Program-made: the position numbers and the translations under genes | Part shown: piece after piece, positions 22,350 through 32,692 of the stretch | Layout of the letters: every line of letters begins with the position of its first letter | Position numbering within the stretch: position 1 is the first letter of the stretch | Assembly: GCA_030704615.1 (NCBI GenBank) | Contig: CM060731.1 | Location: forward strand, 6,388,001-6,448,000 | Source of the DNA: Takakia lepidozioides | Lineage: Eukaryota; Streptophyta; Takakiopsida; Takakiales; Takakiaceae | Reading direction: 5' to 3' | Length of the DNA stretch: 60,000 nt | Notes under the pieces: model-generated | Seen by the model: only the letters and a program-made list of their open reading frames with translations | Databases searched by the model: none | What the model was told of the DNA's origin: nothing

Positions 22350-22970
22350 AACCCGCCGGGTACCCAGGGTGAAAATCCGGACCCGCACAACACTGTCGTC
22401 GATGATCATCTTGAAATCATTATCATGAAGAAATTGAGTGGCTCAATTCTCCACGGGGTATGAACAAAAAACAAAACAAGATTTTTTTTTTTTTTTTATA
22501 AAATTTTTCGCCTTCCCCCCCCCCCCCCCCTTTCCCCAACACGCCGGGTACCGGGGTGAAAATCCGGACCCGCACAACACTGTCGTCGATGTCGTTGATG
22601 AGCATCATGAAATCATGATCATGAGGAAATTGAGTGCGTTGACGCACTCAGTTCTCCACCGGGGGGGACGAAAAAAAAACAATATATATTTTTTTTATTT
22701 TTTTTTATTTTTCTTTTGCCCCCCCCCTTCCCCAACCCGCCGGGTACCCAAGGTAAAAATCCGGACCCGCACAGCACCGTCGTCGATGTTGTCGATGATC
22801 ATGAAGAAATTAAGTGCGTTGACGCACTCAGTTCTCCGCGGGGGGGGGGGAAACCGAAAAAAAAAACAATTATTATTATTATTTATTTTATTATTATTAT
22901 TTTTTCTCTCCTCCCTCTCCCCCCGCGGAGAACTGAGTGTGTCAACGTACTCAATTTCTTCATGATCTTG
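22350..22970. repeat. Three tandem units of about 190 bp ending in an inverted copy (hairpin)
   Basis: Units start CGCCGGGTACC near 22355, 22541 and 22739. Each continues GTGAAAATCCGGACCCGCAC, then a GTCGTCGATG-rich part, then homopolymers (T16 and C18 in unit 1, G runs in unit 3). At 22918-22966 the end of the unit recurs in inverted orientation: CCCCGCGGAGAACTGAGTG... pairs with ...CACTCAGTTCTCCGCGGGG of 22797-22846. This gives a stem of nearly 50 bp with an A/T-rich loop. Confidence 0.8.
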
Positions 22971-23310
22971 ATTTCACAATGATCATCGACGACATCTATC
23001 CAAATGCCGGGAAATAAATAAATATTTTTATTTTTATTTTTATTTTTTTGAATTCTCATGGGCCTTACACCCCCTTAATCCCCAGCCCTATTTCCCTCCG
23101 CGAACATAGCAGTTCGCTAAGGGTTAGGGTTAGGGTTTGATGGTACGATTTGCAGTGTTTCCCCGGTTTGCCGTGTTTCTGCTGTAATGACGTCACCTCA
23201 CAGGCTCCTGGGCTCGCGTGGCTAGGCTCACACTCTAGCATTCCCCGTGTGAAATATTCCGGGACCGAGTATCCGAATACCTTGAGTTCCCTTGCTGTAA
23301 CTGACATGAA
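22971..23310. other. Low-complexity sequence, no gene
   Basis: ATTTTTATTTTT runs at 23020-23050 and a short GGGTTAGGGTTAGGGTTT at about 23121-23138. Confidence 0.5.
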
Positions 23311-23318
23311 GTAGCTCC

Positions 23319-25595
23319 CTATGCCTGCAGAATCATCACATCTTCAAATGACAGCATTTTCGTTGTTGAATTCGTGAGCATAGAAAAAACATCACTTCGA
23401 CCAATCACATGTTGCACTGTTGAGGTAATATAACACTTTGGCAGTCGGCTGGAGAACCAGGACGATGCTGAAGTCCGCTTTTCGAACCACGAGTGATCAC
23501 GCGACAGATCTCTGCCTCTACCACCATTGAGAACCACAACGAGCCGAGTGCATCCAGATTTCAATCAACCACAAGGTGGCCATCAGTTGGACAGGAAAGG
23601 AATTTCGAAGACGCCAAAATTACTTCAATCCATTTGAAGAGAGATTTTAACAGAGCTTCACAATCCGCTCAGGAACAAATGAGACGACCATCGTGGGAGC
23701 TTGAATTACGAGATAGGAACCTGAATTCAATCATAGACGATGATCGTGTCACTTGTTCCCCTTCGTAATATGAAAACATCGGAAAATTTCTTCTCCTCTT
23801 CCAGCCTCCAGCCTGATCTGTTATTGCTTAAACTGACAATGAAGTCAACTTGTTTTGATACATCTGATAGCATTGTTGATCCATGATAGCTCCACAAGAG
23901 GATATATGAAGGAACCACGCGCGATCACGCCTGCTTTCTCTCAAACTTCGATGACTAACATTACAGCCGAAAGGATCTGGCATAACATCGACAGAGTTAA
24001 ATAACGTATGTGTGTAATGAACAGGCCGGCCATAGTTTAATTCATCAATAACACAGAGTTGCTTCCCAAACGGCTCACACTCAACGCATATGTTCGAGAT
24101 CGCCGTCGGTTACCACTGATGGCGGAATTCTGTGCACCCGAGGAGATGGAACAAACGAAAAAGTACAAATGCACGTTGAAGTAAAGCTGACGGACTACAC
24201 ACAAAATAGAGCAATGATAAACTACGTACCCAGATAATCGGGATCTTTTTGAGGGGGGTGCCAAGCAGAAACATCAATAAATCTTCCAAACCAGGACCAG
24301 TAGATGTGATTTTCACCTATCGGAGGGCAGGAAGATTTGTAGGAGTTCTTGCCGACGTAATCAACAACAGACTGGGCTCCAATCAAGCCAGAGAGAAAAT
24401 GCCACAAAGCTTTAGTGAGGTCAACCAGATCCTCCAAATTGCTTGATTCATTGAATGTGACGGGGAAGACTCCAATATTCATTGGGTTCCAGAGTGCCTT
24501 GGAAGGGTCATCGTCGACTAGTAGAATTTGCCCCTGCCTAGCAAAGTCTTTCCCACTAAATTTTACGAGAATACTCTTAATATCTTTAATAAGATATTTC
24601 ATTCCAGGCTTAATATGTCCAGCTGTATCTGTGCAATGCTCGGCAAACCATATGAAACGAAATTGTTTCATAATTTCCGGAGGAACGAAACACCCCAACA
24701 TCTTGAATACAATATCCATCTCAGAGCAAGACCAAATCGCTACATGAAAATGAGTCAATGCAAGTCGAAGAAACTCCAGCACTCCAAGTCTTGGAACTAC
24801 AAATGGTCTTGCGGGCACCCGAATTGTTACTTTCCTCAAGTGGAACCTCTGTTTAAACAACTCACCTCCTGTAGGAGGTGGCCTGTAGCAAAGAAGTCCA
24901 TTGACACTCAGTACCAGCAACATGCGTTTGTGTTTCCGGACACCACACATTTCTTGAGTAACAACGTTCTGAACCATCCAAAAGAGCCCATTAGTTTCTG
25001 TTATCTGACCCAAAAATTAGGCATTTCCAATACATTTTGCAACTCAAAAAATGCCACGACATACTTGCGTTTTGTGGTTTACCTCGTTTCCATACCCTGA
25101 TTTTCAAATGGAATATTTTGCTAAGGTAATATTTTCAGCATTATGACATCTAATTGAGACTTGAGACAAAAAATCACAATCGGAAGTCTCTGAGTTTCTT
25201 GCAACCACGCGCGATCGCGCGAGGTTACTTTGTGAAAGTTGTGTCGACAATGTAAATGATATATGTAATGATTACTAAGAAGCCATAACCAATAAGACAG
25301 AGGACCGAGTGAAGGAGATACTTATTACATTTGCTAGATTTACCCTCCGATTCTGAGGCGGGTTACCACTGGAGGCAAGTGAATGTTGAAGGGATAACAG
25401 AATGCCAGATGCTGTTTTTTCATCGTCAGACGCGACCGCCTTTGACTGCTGTGATCTGCGACGTTTCCTTGACACAGGACCATCCGGAATTCTGGGGGGT
25501 TGGGGATGTGCAGAAATATTTGCCGGTCTTGTCGGTGTGCTGACCTCAGTCGGCGAATGAGTGAGTTCAATAACCTTCTCGTTGACGGTTGGCAA
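23319..25595 (-). CDS. FCP1/NIF-type phosphatase-like gene, incomplete exon set
   Basis: Minus strand. The clear exon is 25004-24230, bounded by acceptor TTTTTGGGTCAG and donor GTACGTAG. It encodes an FCP1/NIF (HAD superfamily) domain: LLVLSVNGLL at motif I, PRLGVLEFLRLALTHFHVAI, WSCSEMD at motif II, and QILLVDDDPSKALWNP at motif III. Upstream, 25595-25344 encodes a basic SRKRRRSQQSK (possible nuclear signal) and ends at a GTAAAT donor, but has no ATG and is preceded by a stop. Downstream, about 24090-23830 (CEPFGKQLCVIDELNYGRPV) and 23564-23330 look like further exons. Motif I normally has a catalytic Asp (LDxNGxL here); the Ser in its place suggests no phosphatase activity. The gene lies between two inverted gag fragments. 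Start, end and most junctions are unresolved. Confidence 0.5.
24230..25004 (-). CDS. Exon encoding FCP1/NIF HAD domain
   Basis: 775-nt exon of the gene above, listed separately because its borders are well supported. Acceptor CAG at 25007-25005; donor GTACGT beginning at 24229. The open frame covers the complete HAD core from motif I to motif III and about 60 residues beyond, including HFLSGLIGAQSVVDYVGKN. FCP1-family phosphatases act on Ser phosphates such as those of the RNA polymerase II tail. The loss of the motif I nucleophile (LSVNG) argues for a pseudoenzyme or a decaying gene. Confidence 0.65.
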
Positions 25596-25639
25596 TGGAA
25601 TTCAGTTTCTTTCTTTCTGCACATCTTGAACCGAATTCA

Positions 25640-26045
25640 AACGGGAAAAAATGGATTACCTTGGAATACAACCCCTTAGAAGTTGCCGCTTCACAGGAAG
25701 GTCATACGTTGCAGCTTTTCTGGCCTGGAGTAAAGAGAGAAAATCAGAGGATGAACAGAAACACGGTAACAATAAAACGCATGGAAGAAACTGCTCCTTG
25801 GAGCCGTCCTTCTCCCAACACTTTCCACCAGACGCCGTCACGGGGGATCTACATGAGTCTACCGAACAATTGGTTGCAACTATCGCTCAACTACCTCCTC
25901 ATCATGTCGTAATTCCAAGCGGGTCACCGGATCACGAGGGCTGGACACCTCAGCCGCTGAGAAGTCTGCTCTCCCCGCAGATAGTGCCGATGCATCGTCA
26001 CTCTCACAGAGTCTAGCTGCTAGTCTGAACACAGCAGCTGGCCGA
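25640..26045 (-). other. Unassigned sequence between FCP1-like gene and gag copy 2
   Basis: Open frames on both strands. On the minus strand, an acidic stretch (CESDDASALSAGRADFSAAE near 26010-25950) could be a further upstream exon of the FCP1-like gene. On the plus strand a 121-codon ORF overlaps it. Neither has a recognised domain. Confidence 0.25.
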
Positions 26046-26049
26046 ATCT

Positions 26050-27960
26050 CCGGCATTTATTGGTCATTGTAGAAAACGATGGAGCTTGGCAAACAGCCGT
26101 AGCCGCCCCCAACAATGTACTGGCTGCACCTTGCTTTGCAGCACCACCCACTGGCATTTCCTGAGCCATACCTACTCTCCCCAAAGACACTCGTGGCTCT
26201 ACCTCTGACACACTTGGGCGAGCGGGTGTCATCAATGGCGTAGTTGGCACTGTCTTTGCCAATGTAAAGGACTGTGGAAGCCTTATCTGACGACTTGCTT
26301 CCCCCCCTTTGTGGATCAAAATCCACATCCGCTCCTCTTGGCTCAGGAACACGCGTTGCTGCTCGAGTGACAGCAGCAGCAGAGTCTAATACATGCAATG
26401 GCCCAACAAGTGCGGCTCCACACATAAAGCACATACCAATCTGGACTTCCCTGGGCATAGTAGGTTGTGCAGGTGGGGCTTGAACCTCAGGCCTTGGAGC
26501 TGGCGCAACATGAGTAGTGGCCATGGCAGCAAGACGTTGCTCTAGCTGGGCAAGTCTGTCCCCCATGCCTTGGTCATGACCTTGACCCTGACCCTGTGCT
26601 ATTTGGTTTTGGTTACGACCTCCGGACTACATTGCCTCGTCCTCGGCCACCATTGTTCCCTTGGAACTGGCCTGGCCGTAGTTCGTGCAAGTCATAACAA
26701 TGGGCCTCATCATGCCCATACTTGCCACAATGCCCACACTGTAATTGTGTAGGCTGTGCCTGTGTCGGCCCTTTGCCTCTCTCCGGGCAATCCTTATTGA
26801 CATGGGATCCTCCACAATCCTAACATGACACACTCGTCTGTTGCTGGCCTGAGAATGAAGGGAGAGACCTCTGAATCTGAGATCCTCTCTGGCCTTCCCT
26901 AGGCTTCATCTGAGCCCCTTTGTTGCGTTGAGCACGTTGGTGGGTTGGTTGTAGTTAGCTAGGAGCCCCACTTCGTTGTGCTTCCTTGCCAAACCCCACC
27001 ACGACCACTTGCTCCTCCACCATATTGAGCTCTATCCGCTCTGCTAACAAAAACACATTTGCTAAGGAGGGTTGGGCCACTTATAAGAGATGCACCCTTC
27101 TCCTTAGCTCCTTATCCAATATCCTATACCAGAATTGGACTGCCTGAGCTTCTGTAACCCCTTGGGTTACACTTATCAAACGCCTCATGCGAGTGTAAGC
27201 CTCCCTCAGACTCTCAGTAGGCCTTCGTTGGAACTCTTGCAAGCTCCGCAACTTCTCTGTCTTCATCCCTTGGTAATTTCTTCTCAACTCCTCGAAGAAC
27301 TCCACAACTGGGTTAAAGACTGGCACGGGTGCTGGTGCTGCAACAGGAGCTTGAGTGGATTTTCCAGCTCCTGCACCACTTGTCCCACTACTAGTGCTTG
27401 CAGTTGAGGATGTTGGTGTAGCTGCTGGTGTCACCGCTGCCCTTGTGCCTCTAATGATAGAGACATAGTTAGGTGATCAATACTCTCACCACTCCTCAAT
27501 CTCCACCGCATGTCCCTGCCTAAATTCAAGGTAATCATCCATGGGTGGCCCCTCAAGGTGCTAGAATAGCCCCTTCTACGCCATAAAAGACATAAACAGT
27601 TGTGGATTGCGCATTTGCTATAAATCACACCAACTGTCAAACTCCTGTATGAAGTCATCAAGCTCGATGGTGCCCACAGCTCCAGAGTACCTACGTGGCC
27701 CTTTGATAGCTCCACATATCTCCTCCATCGTGTCCCACAACAATGGCACGAAAATGGCTTGCACCCTCGGTGAGAATAATCCTGACTCCGAGTCTGAACC
27801 TTCCTCAGAAGACACTGAAGGCGAAGGTGGCCTAAACCGCACACCTCGTCTTGTGTACCCACTAGTATCACTGGTACTCGTACCGACACTCCCCTCAGCA
27901 ACTGGTGGCACCTCCGTGATGAAAACTCACAACCCAACCGGTTGTCAACCTGTCTCTAAT
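26050..27960 (-). pseudogene. Retrotransposon gag copy 2 (inverted relative to copy 1)
   Basis: Minus strand, more complete than copy 1. N-terminus (27911-27618): TSGYTRRGVRFRPPSPSVSS, PLLWDTMEEICGAIKGPRRY. Capsid-like core (27434-27081): FEELRRNYQGMKTEKLRSLQ and RPTESLREAYTRMRRLISVT, the usual retrotransposon gag pattern. Nucleocapsid (26840-26690): a first knuckle with TAG in place of Trp (C-stop-DCGGSHVNKDC) and an intact second knuckle CGHCGKYGHDEAHC. C-terminal part (26566-26057) continues about 0.3 kb past the break point of copy 1. Frameshifts and stops separate the parts. Protease and pol are absent. Confidence 0.82.
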
Positions 27961-30100
27961 CCCCACGTTCCACAAGGTAACCGGGTAGAGACCCCAGAAT
28001 GCTCTCATCCCACCACTCTCCCTCCTGTCTCTATCCACTCGCTTGTATGGCCGTAGCAAGTATCCTTCAAGAGCTCTTCAAAATTGTCCACCAAAGCTCC
28101 ACGAAGGGTCCTCCAATATTCCTCCAAGGACCCCAAAGATCCTCCAAACACTCCTCCAATGGCCCTCAAATATCTTCCAAACAATCCTCCAAAGGCCCTT
28201 AAATTTCACTAAGTCCTTTCAATGTTGATACCTTAACAGAGGTATAGTCTGAGGTTGCTAGGGTCCCTTATGTTGATGATATCTTTATGAGGTATAGTCT
28301 GAAAATGAGGGTTCTGTTTGGTATACTAACAGAGGTATAGTCTGAGCCGATTATGATTCACATATGGTGATACCTCAACAGAGGTATAGTCTGAGCTGAT
28401 TAGGGTTCACATATGGTAATACTTCAACAGAGGTATTGTCAAAGGGACAAGCTCCTGTTTGGTATACTAACAGAGGTATAGTCTGAGCATACACTACTAG
28501 GGTTTGTAATGAAGAGTTAGAATGCAAGTCCTTGACTTCTATGCTTCTACTCAAGCAAAAATATGGTCTCTAGGTGGTGATAAGAGGCATCTTCTTGCTC
28601 TCTTCCACCCCAATGTACAACCAAGAGTGGTCCAACTCAACTTGCAAGTCATTGGCCACCAAATCAATCCCCCTTCTAGTCCTTGGGATTTGATTGCAAA
28701 CTACCATATCTCCATTGCCGAGCAATCATGCATTTGTCTCCTCATCACTTGACAATTGCTCCAAATCAACACAAATTATCTTAATGTGTAGGAGCAATGC
28801 TTGTCACTCACAATAATGCTCCCAAGCAGTTTGCCTTGGATCCCACTCTCACGCCATATGCCTTCATTGGGGTCTTGCACCAATCCATTATCCATGTGCT
28901 CCCCTTGGTCATTTGAATGCATATTCCATGACCTCTTGGCATATATGTTGTTCTCCTTCATTGTAACATGAATCAACATCTCTCCACTTCACACACAAAT
29001 GGATCTCAAGGCCTTCACCTCTTGTTAGTTCAAGAGCTCCCATTCTCAAACTTGAACTTACAAACTCAAGAGAACATGCTCCACATATGCACAACTTGCT
29101 TGGTCAACTATCCACCACAAAGCTCACACTACCAAGAGCATGAATAGCCAAGTATTGTCTCCCCCTCTTGTCACATTACATAGTGAGGGTGAAGCTATGC
29201 ATACATTGAGTGATGATCTCCCTTCAAGGATTTCCCACCATATGTTCTCCAAGCCCTTTCAATGGCGCCCTAAGCTTGGCTCCTCACCACCATGATTGAA
29301 AGATTTCTTCACATGCTCCCTTTCAAAACCTCTTAAGCTTCTTAGTGCTCTCCAAGTGCTTGCCCTTGTTGTCTTCAAGCCCAAGCCTATGTAGCTCCTT
29401 GGCTTCTCTTCAACAACATCCACACTTTGAACTTGCTTAACCCTAGCTTGATAGTGAAATGAGCAGTAACAAGCCTTTAGTCACTCTCCATAAGCCATGA
29501 CACACACCATTGACTCCATAATGCATATAAAGGATTCTCAAACCCTAGAATCCATGCTTCCACACACGCAAGACTTCATCCTTGTAATCCTTGCAAAATC
29601 TTGTGACTCAAGAGTTTTCTTCTCAAGCTCTCTAACTCCTTGGTGCATGCAACACTTGAGCAACATTCCTTGCAACCCCTTGCAACCCCTTGCAAGCCTT
29701 GTGATACAAGAGCTAAATTCTCCTAGCACTCAACTTCTTTAACATACAAGTGCAAAACTAATCCTTACACTCCGCACTCACAAACATAAGGTGATCTTCT
29801 TGTAGTGATAAGAGATGAGAGAAGTGGAAGACAATGAGAACTCTCTAAGAATGAAGCAATCACACTAAGAACAAGCCCTAGTCCTTCCAAGTGAAATCCA
29901 CTCTATCACATAAACTAAGTCAAGCCAAAGGCACCTTTGCTAAAGGAAACCACCCTACAAAGCCCTCAACACACTCCCCCTCAATACCTAGAGCTATGGA
30001 GGTGAGAGAGGCTCAGGAAGGCTCAACTACAAGAAGATGAGCTCTCCTCCACACTCACAAGGGGAAAACCCATCCCCATGTCCCAAGTGAGGCTTGACAC
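27961..30100. other. Non-coding leader/LTR-like region upstream of gag copy 2
   Basis: About 2.1 kb with no convincing gene. 28000-28230 repeats CCTCCAA(A)-type words. 28225-28495 is a small tandem array. 28500-30100 is uniform, CT-rich and rich in CTTG/CAAG words. On the minus strand it precedes gag copy 2, so it may be that element's 5' leader or LTR. I could not find LTR ends or a primer-binding site. Confidence 0.4.
28225..28495. repeat. ACAGAGGTATAGTCTGAG tandem array
   Basis: Five or so degenerate units of about 50-70 bp carrying AACAGAGGTATAGTCTGAG, alternating with GGTTCACATATGGTGATAC or TCCTGTTTGGTATACT. Confidence 0.8.
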
Positions 30101-31367
30101 CACTACTACGTTTAAGGGGGGTTAGTGACGTCAGGACCCCGGGCGCGCTGGACGCGCCGACCCCCCTGCGACTGCAACATCGCACATGCGCCCGACTCGG
30201 GACTTGCGACGTCGGGGCGTCGTAACGCCGGCGCTCGGACGACGTTGTGGCATCTTGCACTGCCATGCCGTTGCCGGAAAGGGGCCTGACCCCATTCCCC
30301 CGCCAACGCACTGGGAGGGGTTGTGACGCCCTGGCGTCGCAACAATTTGCTGCGACGCCACCGGGATGCTGCGACGTCGGGGAATCGCAACGAGGCGTCG
30401 CAGCCCAGCGACGGCCGGGCGCTCCTGTGACAGCGGGGAATCGCAATGCCCGGAAAAAACACGATTCCCCGCCGTCGCATGAGTGCCTGGCCGTCGCAAA
30501 TGCGTTGCTGGGGCTGCGGCGTCCTGGGGGCGTCGCGGAAAATTGATTCTGGGAGTAGATTGTAGAGCATAATGGGCTTCGCATCCTCAGACTATAGCCA
30601 TTGTCCAACAATAAGCTGCAATGCAACTTTGCAAAACTTAGGTCATTGATAGATATTTGTTCTTGAATAACTCTGGGGACAAGTCTCGGTACAAGTTCCA
30701 GCTGTGAGAGCTCATGTAGAATACGCATAATCTGCATCACAATGATAGGATTGAGATAGTGGTAGTCACTAGGAGCTAACTCTTGATATATATATATATA
30801 CTTGGATTGCTTTTGAGATACATAGATGTATTGTAGATTTGTTGGTTAGTGTGCAATGTCTTAGAAATGTTATAATGTGGAGGTCCTAGGTTCAAATATG
30901 CATTGCCTAATATATGTAGAACAATGCATGAACTGCCATTGGACAAAACCGGAATCAATGGTCAACGCCGAGTCAATGGTCAACTGGTTTTTGAAATTTC
31001 AAAATTCAAATTCAAATTCAAATTTTCCTACCTAAATTCAAATGTATCCTAACTGTGACGTCTGGGGGTCGCATTTACGACCCTCGGACGTCTCTAATGC
31101 GACGTCGCAGAATTATTTATTTATTTTGCGATGCCCGGACGTCGCAAGTCGCACCGGCGCCGCGGCCGGGGGGTCTCGGGGGGTTTGCGATTCCCCGACG
31201 ATGCTAATTAGCGACGTTCCAGGAGTGACGTCGCTGCGACGTCTATGCGACGTCTCGACGTCGCAAAATGCCCCCGGCGCGCCTCTGGCGCCGTAGAGTA
31301 TTTCCGTCGCTAATCGCGACGGTTGGAGGTCGCTGGGGCATCGCTAACCCCCCCAAACGTAGTAGTG
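30101..31367. mobile_element. Non-autonomous CACTA (En/Spm-type) transposon, 1,267 bp
   Basis: Left end CACTACTACGTTTAAGGGGG, right end ...CCCCAAACGTAGTAGTG. The terminal inverted repeats match over about 27 bp with a two-base difference. A CAC trinucleotide flanks both sides (30098-30100 and 31368-31370), the 3-bp target duplication typical of CACTA elements. The subterminal 400 bp at each end is packed with GCGACG / CGTCGC words in both orientations, like the transposase-binding repeats of the superfamily. The middle is AT-rich. No transposase frame is present. It is inserted in the leader-like region upstream of gag copy 2. Confidence 0.88.
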
Positions 31368-31499
31368 CACCTCACTTGACATGTGAGACCAAATGAAGTC
31401 CCAACACGCCACAAATATAAATATCCAAAATGTCCTAATTAACTAGAAGTAGGTAATTCTAGTTAACCATGAGTAAAACCATGACACTTTTTTGTTTAC

Positions 31500-31700
31500 A
31501 GAAAGTTCTCCATCAAGAAACTTCCATTGGGGAAGCTTTTTAGGGAACTTCCTAGTAGCTAGTACATATAGAAGGTGAGACTGGGCACTTCTCAGTCTCG
31601 CCAACACAAACTCTTGTTTCTAGTCCCAGTACCCAGTTCAGCTTCTAGTACTCTAGCCCAGCTTCCAGTATCTGGCACAAGTACGATTGTTCTTACGACT
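31500..31700 (+). repeat. Partial 5' LTR of chromovirus copy B
   Basis: TTCTCCATCAAGAAACTTCC through CTTCCAGTATCTGG matches 14043-14260 of the copy A LTR, including the TATA region and CAGTCTCGCCAACACAA. The first ~150 bp and the end of the LTR are absent. Confidence 0.78.
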
Positions 31701-31721
31701 ATATCCACAACGCTACCCCGA

Positions 31722-32450
31722 TGAAGGTATTCAAGTGGGATTCGTGGGCACCTTTCTATCAGGCACTACCCTATCTTGGTTTGCACCGCTGTTAGGAGAA
31801 AAATTCACATTTGCTATACAATTTCGAAGCGTTCATGTCGGAGTTCACTGCAACTTTTGAAGACTATGATAGAGAACGAGTTGTAGAGACAAATATGCAA
31901 AATCTACGTCAAGGAGCGCGTCCTGCTTTCGTTTATGCTGCCGAATCTCGACAACTTGCATGCGACCTCGACTGGAATGTGAAGAGCCTCATTAGTCAGT
32001 TTTGATGTGGACTAAAAGATGATGTGAAAGATTTGTTGCTGACAATGCCAAACGTGAGTACACTAAGTGAATTCATCACCCAAGTCATTACATGCGATAA
32101 TCGTTTGTTCGAAAGACGTCAAGAAAAACGATATGGATGGTCGATGATACATCATGCGGCTCCTACTACGGCACCAAACACATTAATCCATCAGACATCC
32201 GGTAGTGATCCTATGCAGATCGATGCTGTCCGATTCAAGGCAACAAGAAAAACAATGACTGCGCTCAAACGGTTTATGTCTCTATTGCGGAGAAGAAGAT
32301 CACATAACATTAAACCGCCCCAACAACAGAAGATTCAAAGCTCGGGGTGCAACTCCAGTGGTAGATACGAGAAGGTTGGAAAACGAAGATGTCCAGTCAC
32401 AATAGGGACTATGCGGCTGGACACCACCAATTCTGCACCTAAAAAAGATT
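31722..32450 (+). pseudogene. Chromovirus gag with degenerate zinc knuckle
   Basis: Frames read VFKWDSWAPFYQAL, FEAFMSEFTATFEDYDRERV, LRQGARPAFVYAAESRQLAC and LKDDVKDLLLTMPNVSTLSE. This is the common retrotransposon gag pattern (F..F...F.D...L.QG...Y...F..L), interrupted by stops near 31797 and 32003. Near 32270 a zinc knuckle reads CLYCGEEDHITLN with Arg where the last Cys is expected. Gag would package element RNA. Confidence 0.75.
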
Positions 32451-32456
32451 TTTTTC

Positions 32457-32662
32457 TACCTCCAGACCCTGTACCTTGTTTCACAGCTCCAGTTTATATC
32501 AGGATGCAAAATCGAGATATCTCCACAGAAGCACTTTTGGACTCGGGCGCTTCAGCGTATTTTATTGACAAAGACGTTGCAAAGCAACACAATTTAACGC
32601 TCGTAAGAAAGAAATGCCCAGCCCCTATTGAAGTCATCGATGGACGACCGTTAGCATCATGA
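32457..32662 (+). pseudogene. Chromovirus aspartic protease
   Basis: TAPVYIRMQNRDISTEALLD followed by SGASAYFID: the retropepsin active-site motif DSGAS (DSG at about 32541) sits in an open frame that ends at TGA near 32660. The protease would release Gag and Pol products. It follows gag directly, as in Ty3/gypsy elements. Confidence 0.8.
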
Positions 32663-32692
32663 AACATTGACCATGAAACTCAACCCCTTGAA

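Noticed and set aside
23121-23138. Interstitial telomere repeat (GGGTTAGGGTTAGGGTTT)
   Set aside because: Only two to three units; too short to separate from chance.
28225-28495. Regularly spaced repeats resembling an array with spacers
   Set aside because: Spacers are themselves repeated and degenerate; it is a tandem repeat in a retroelement leader.
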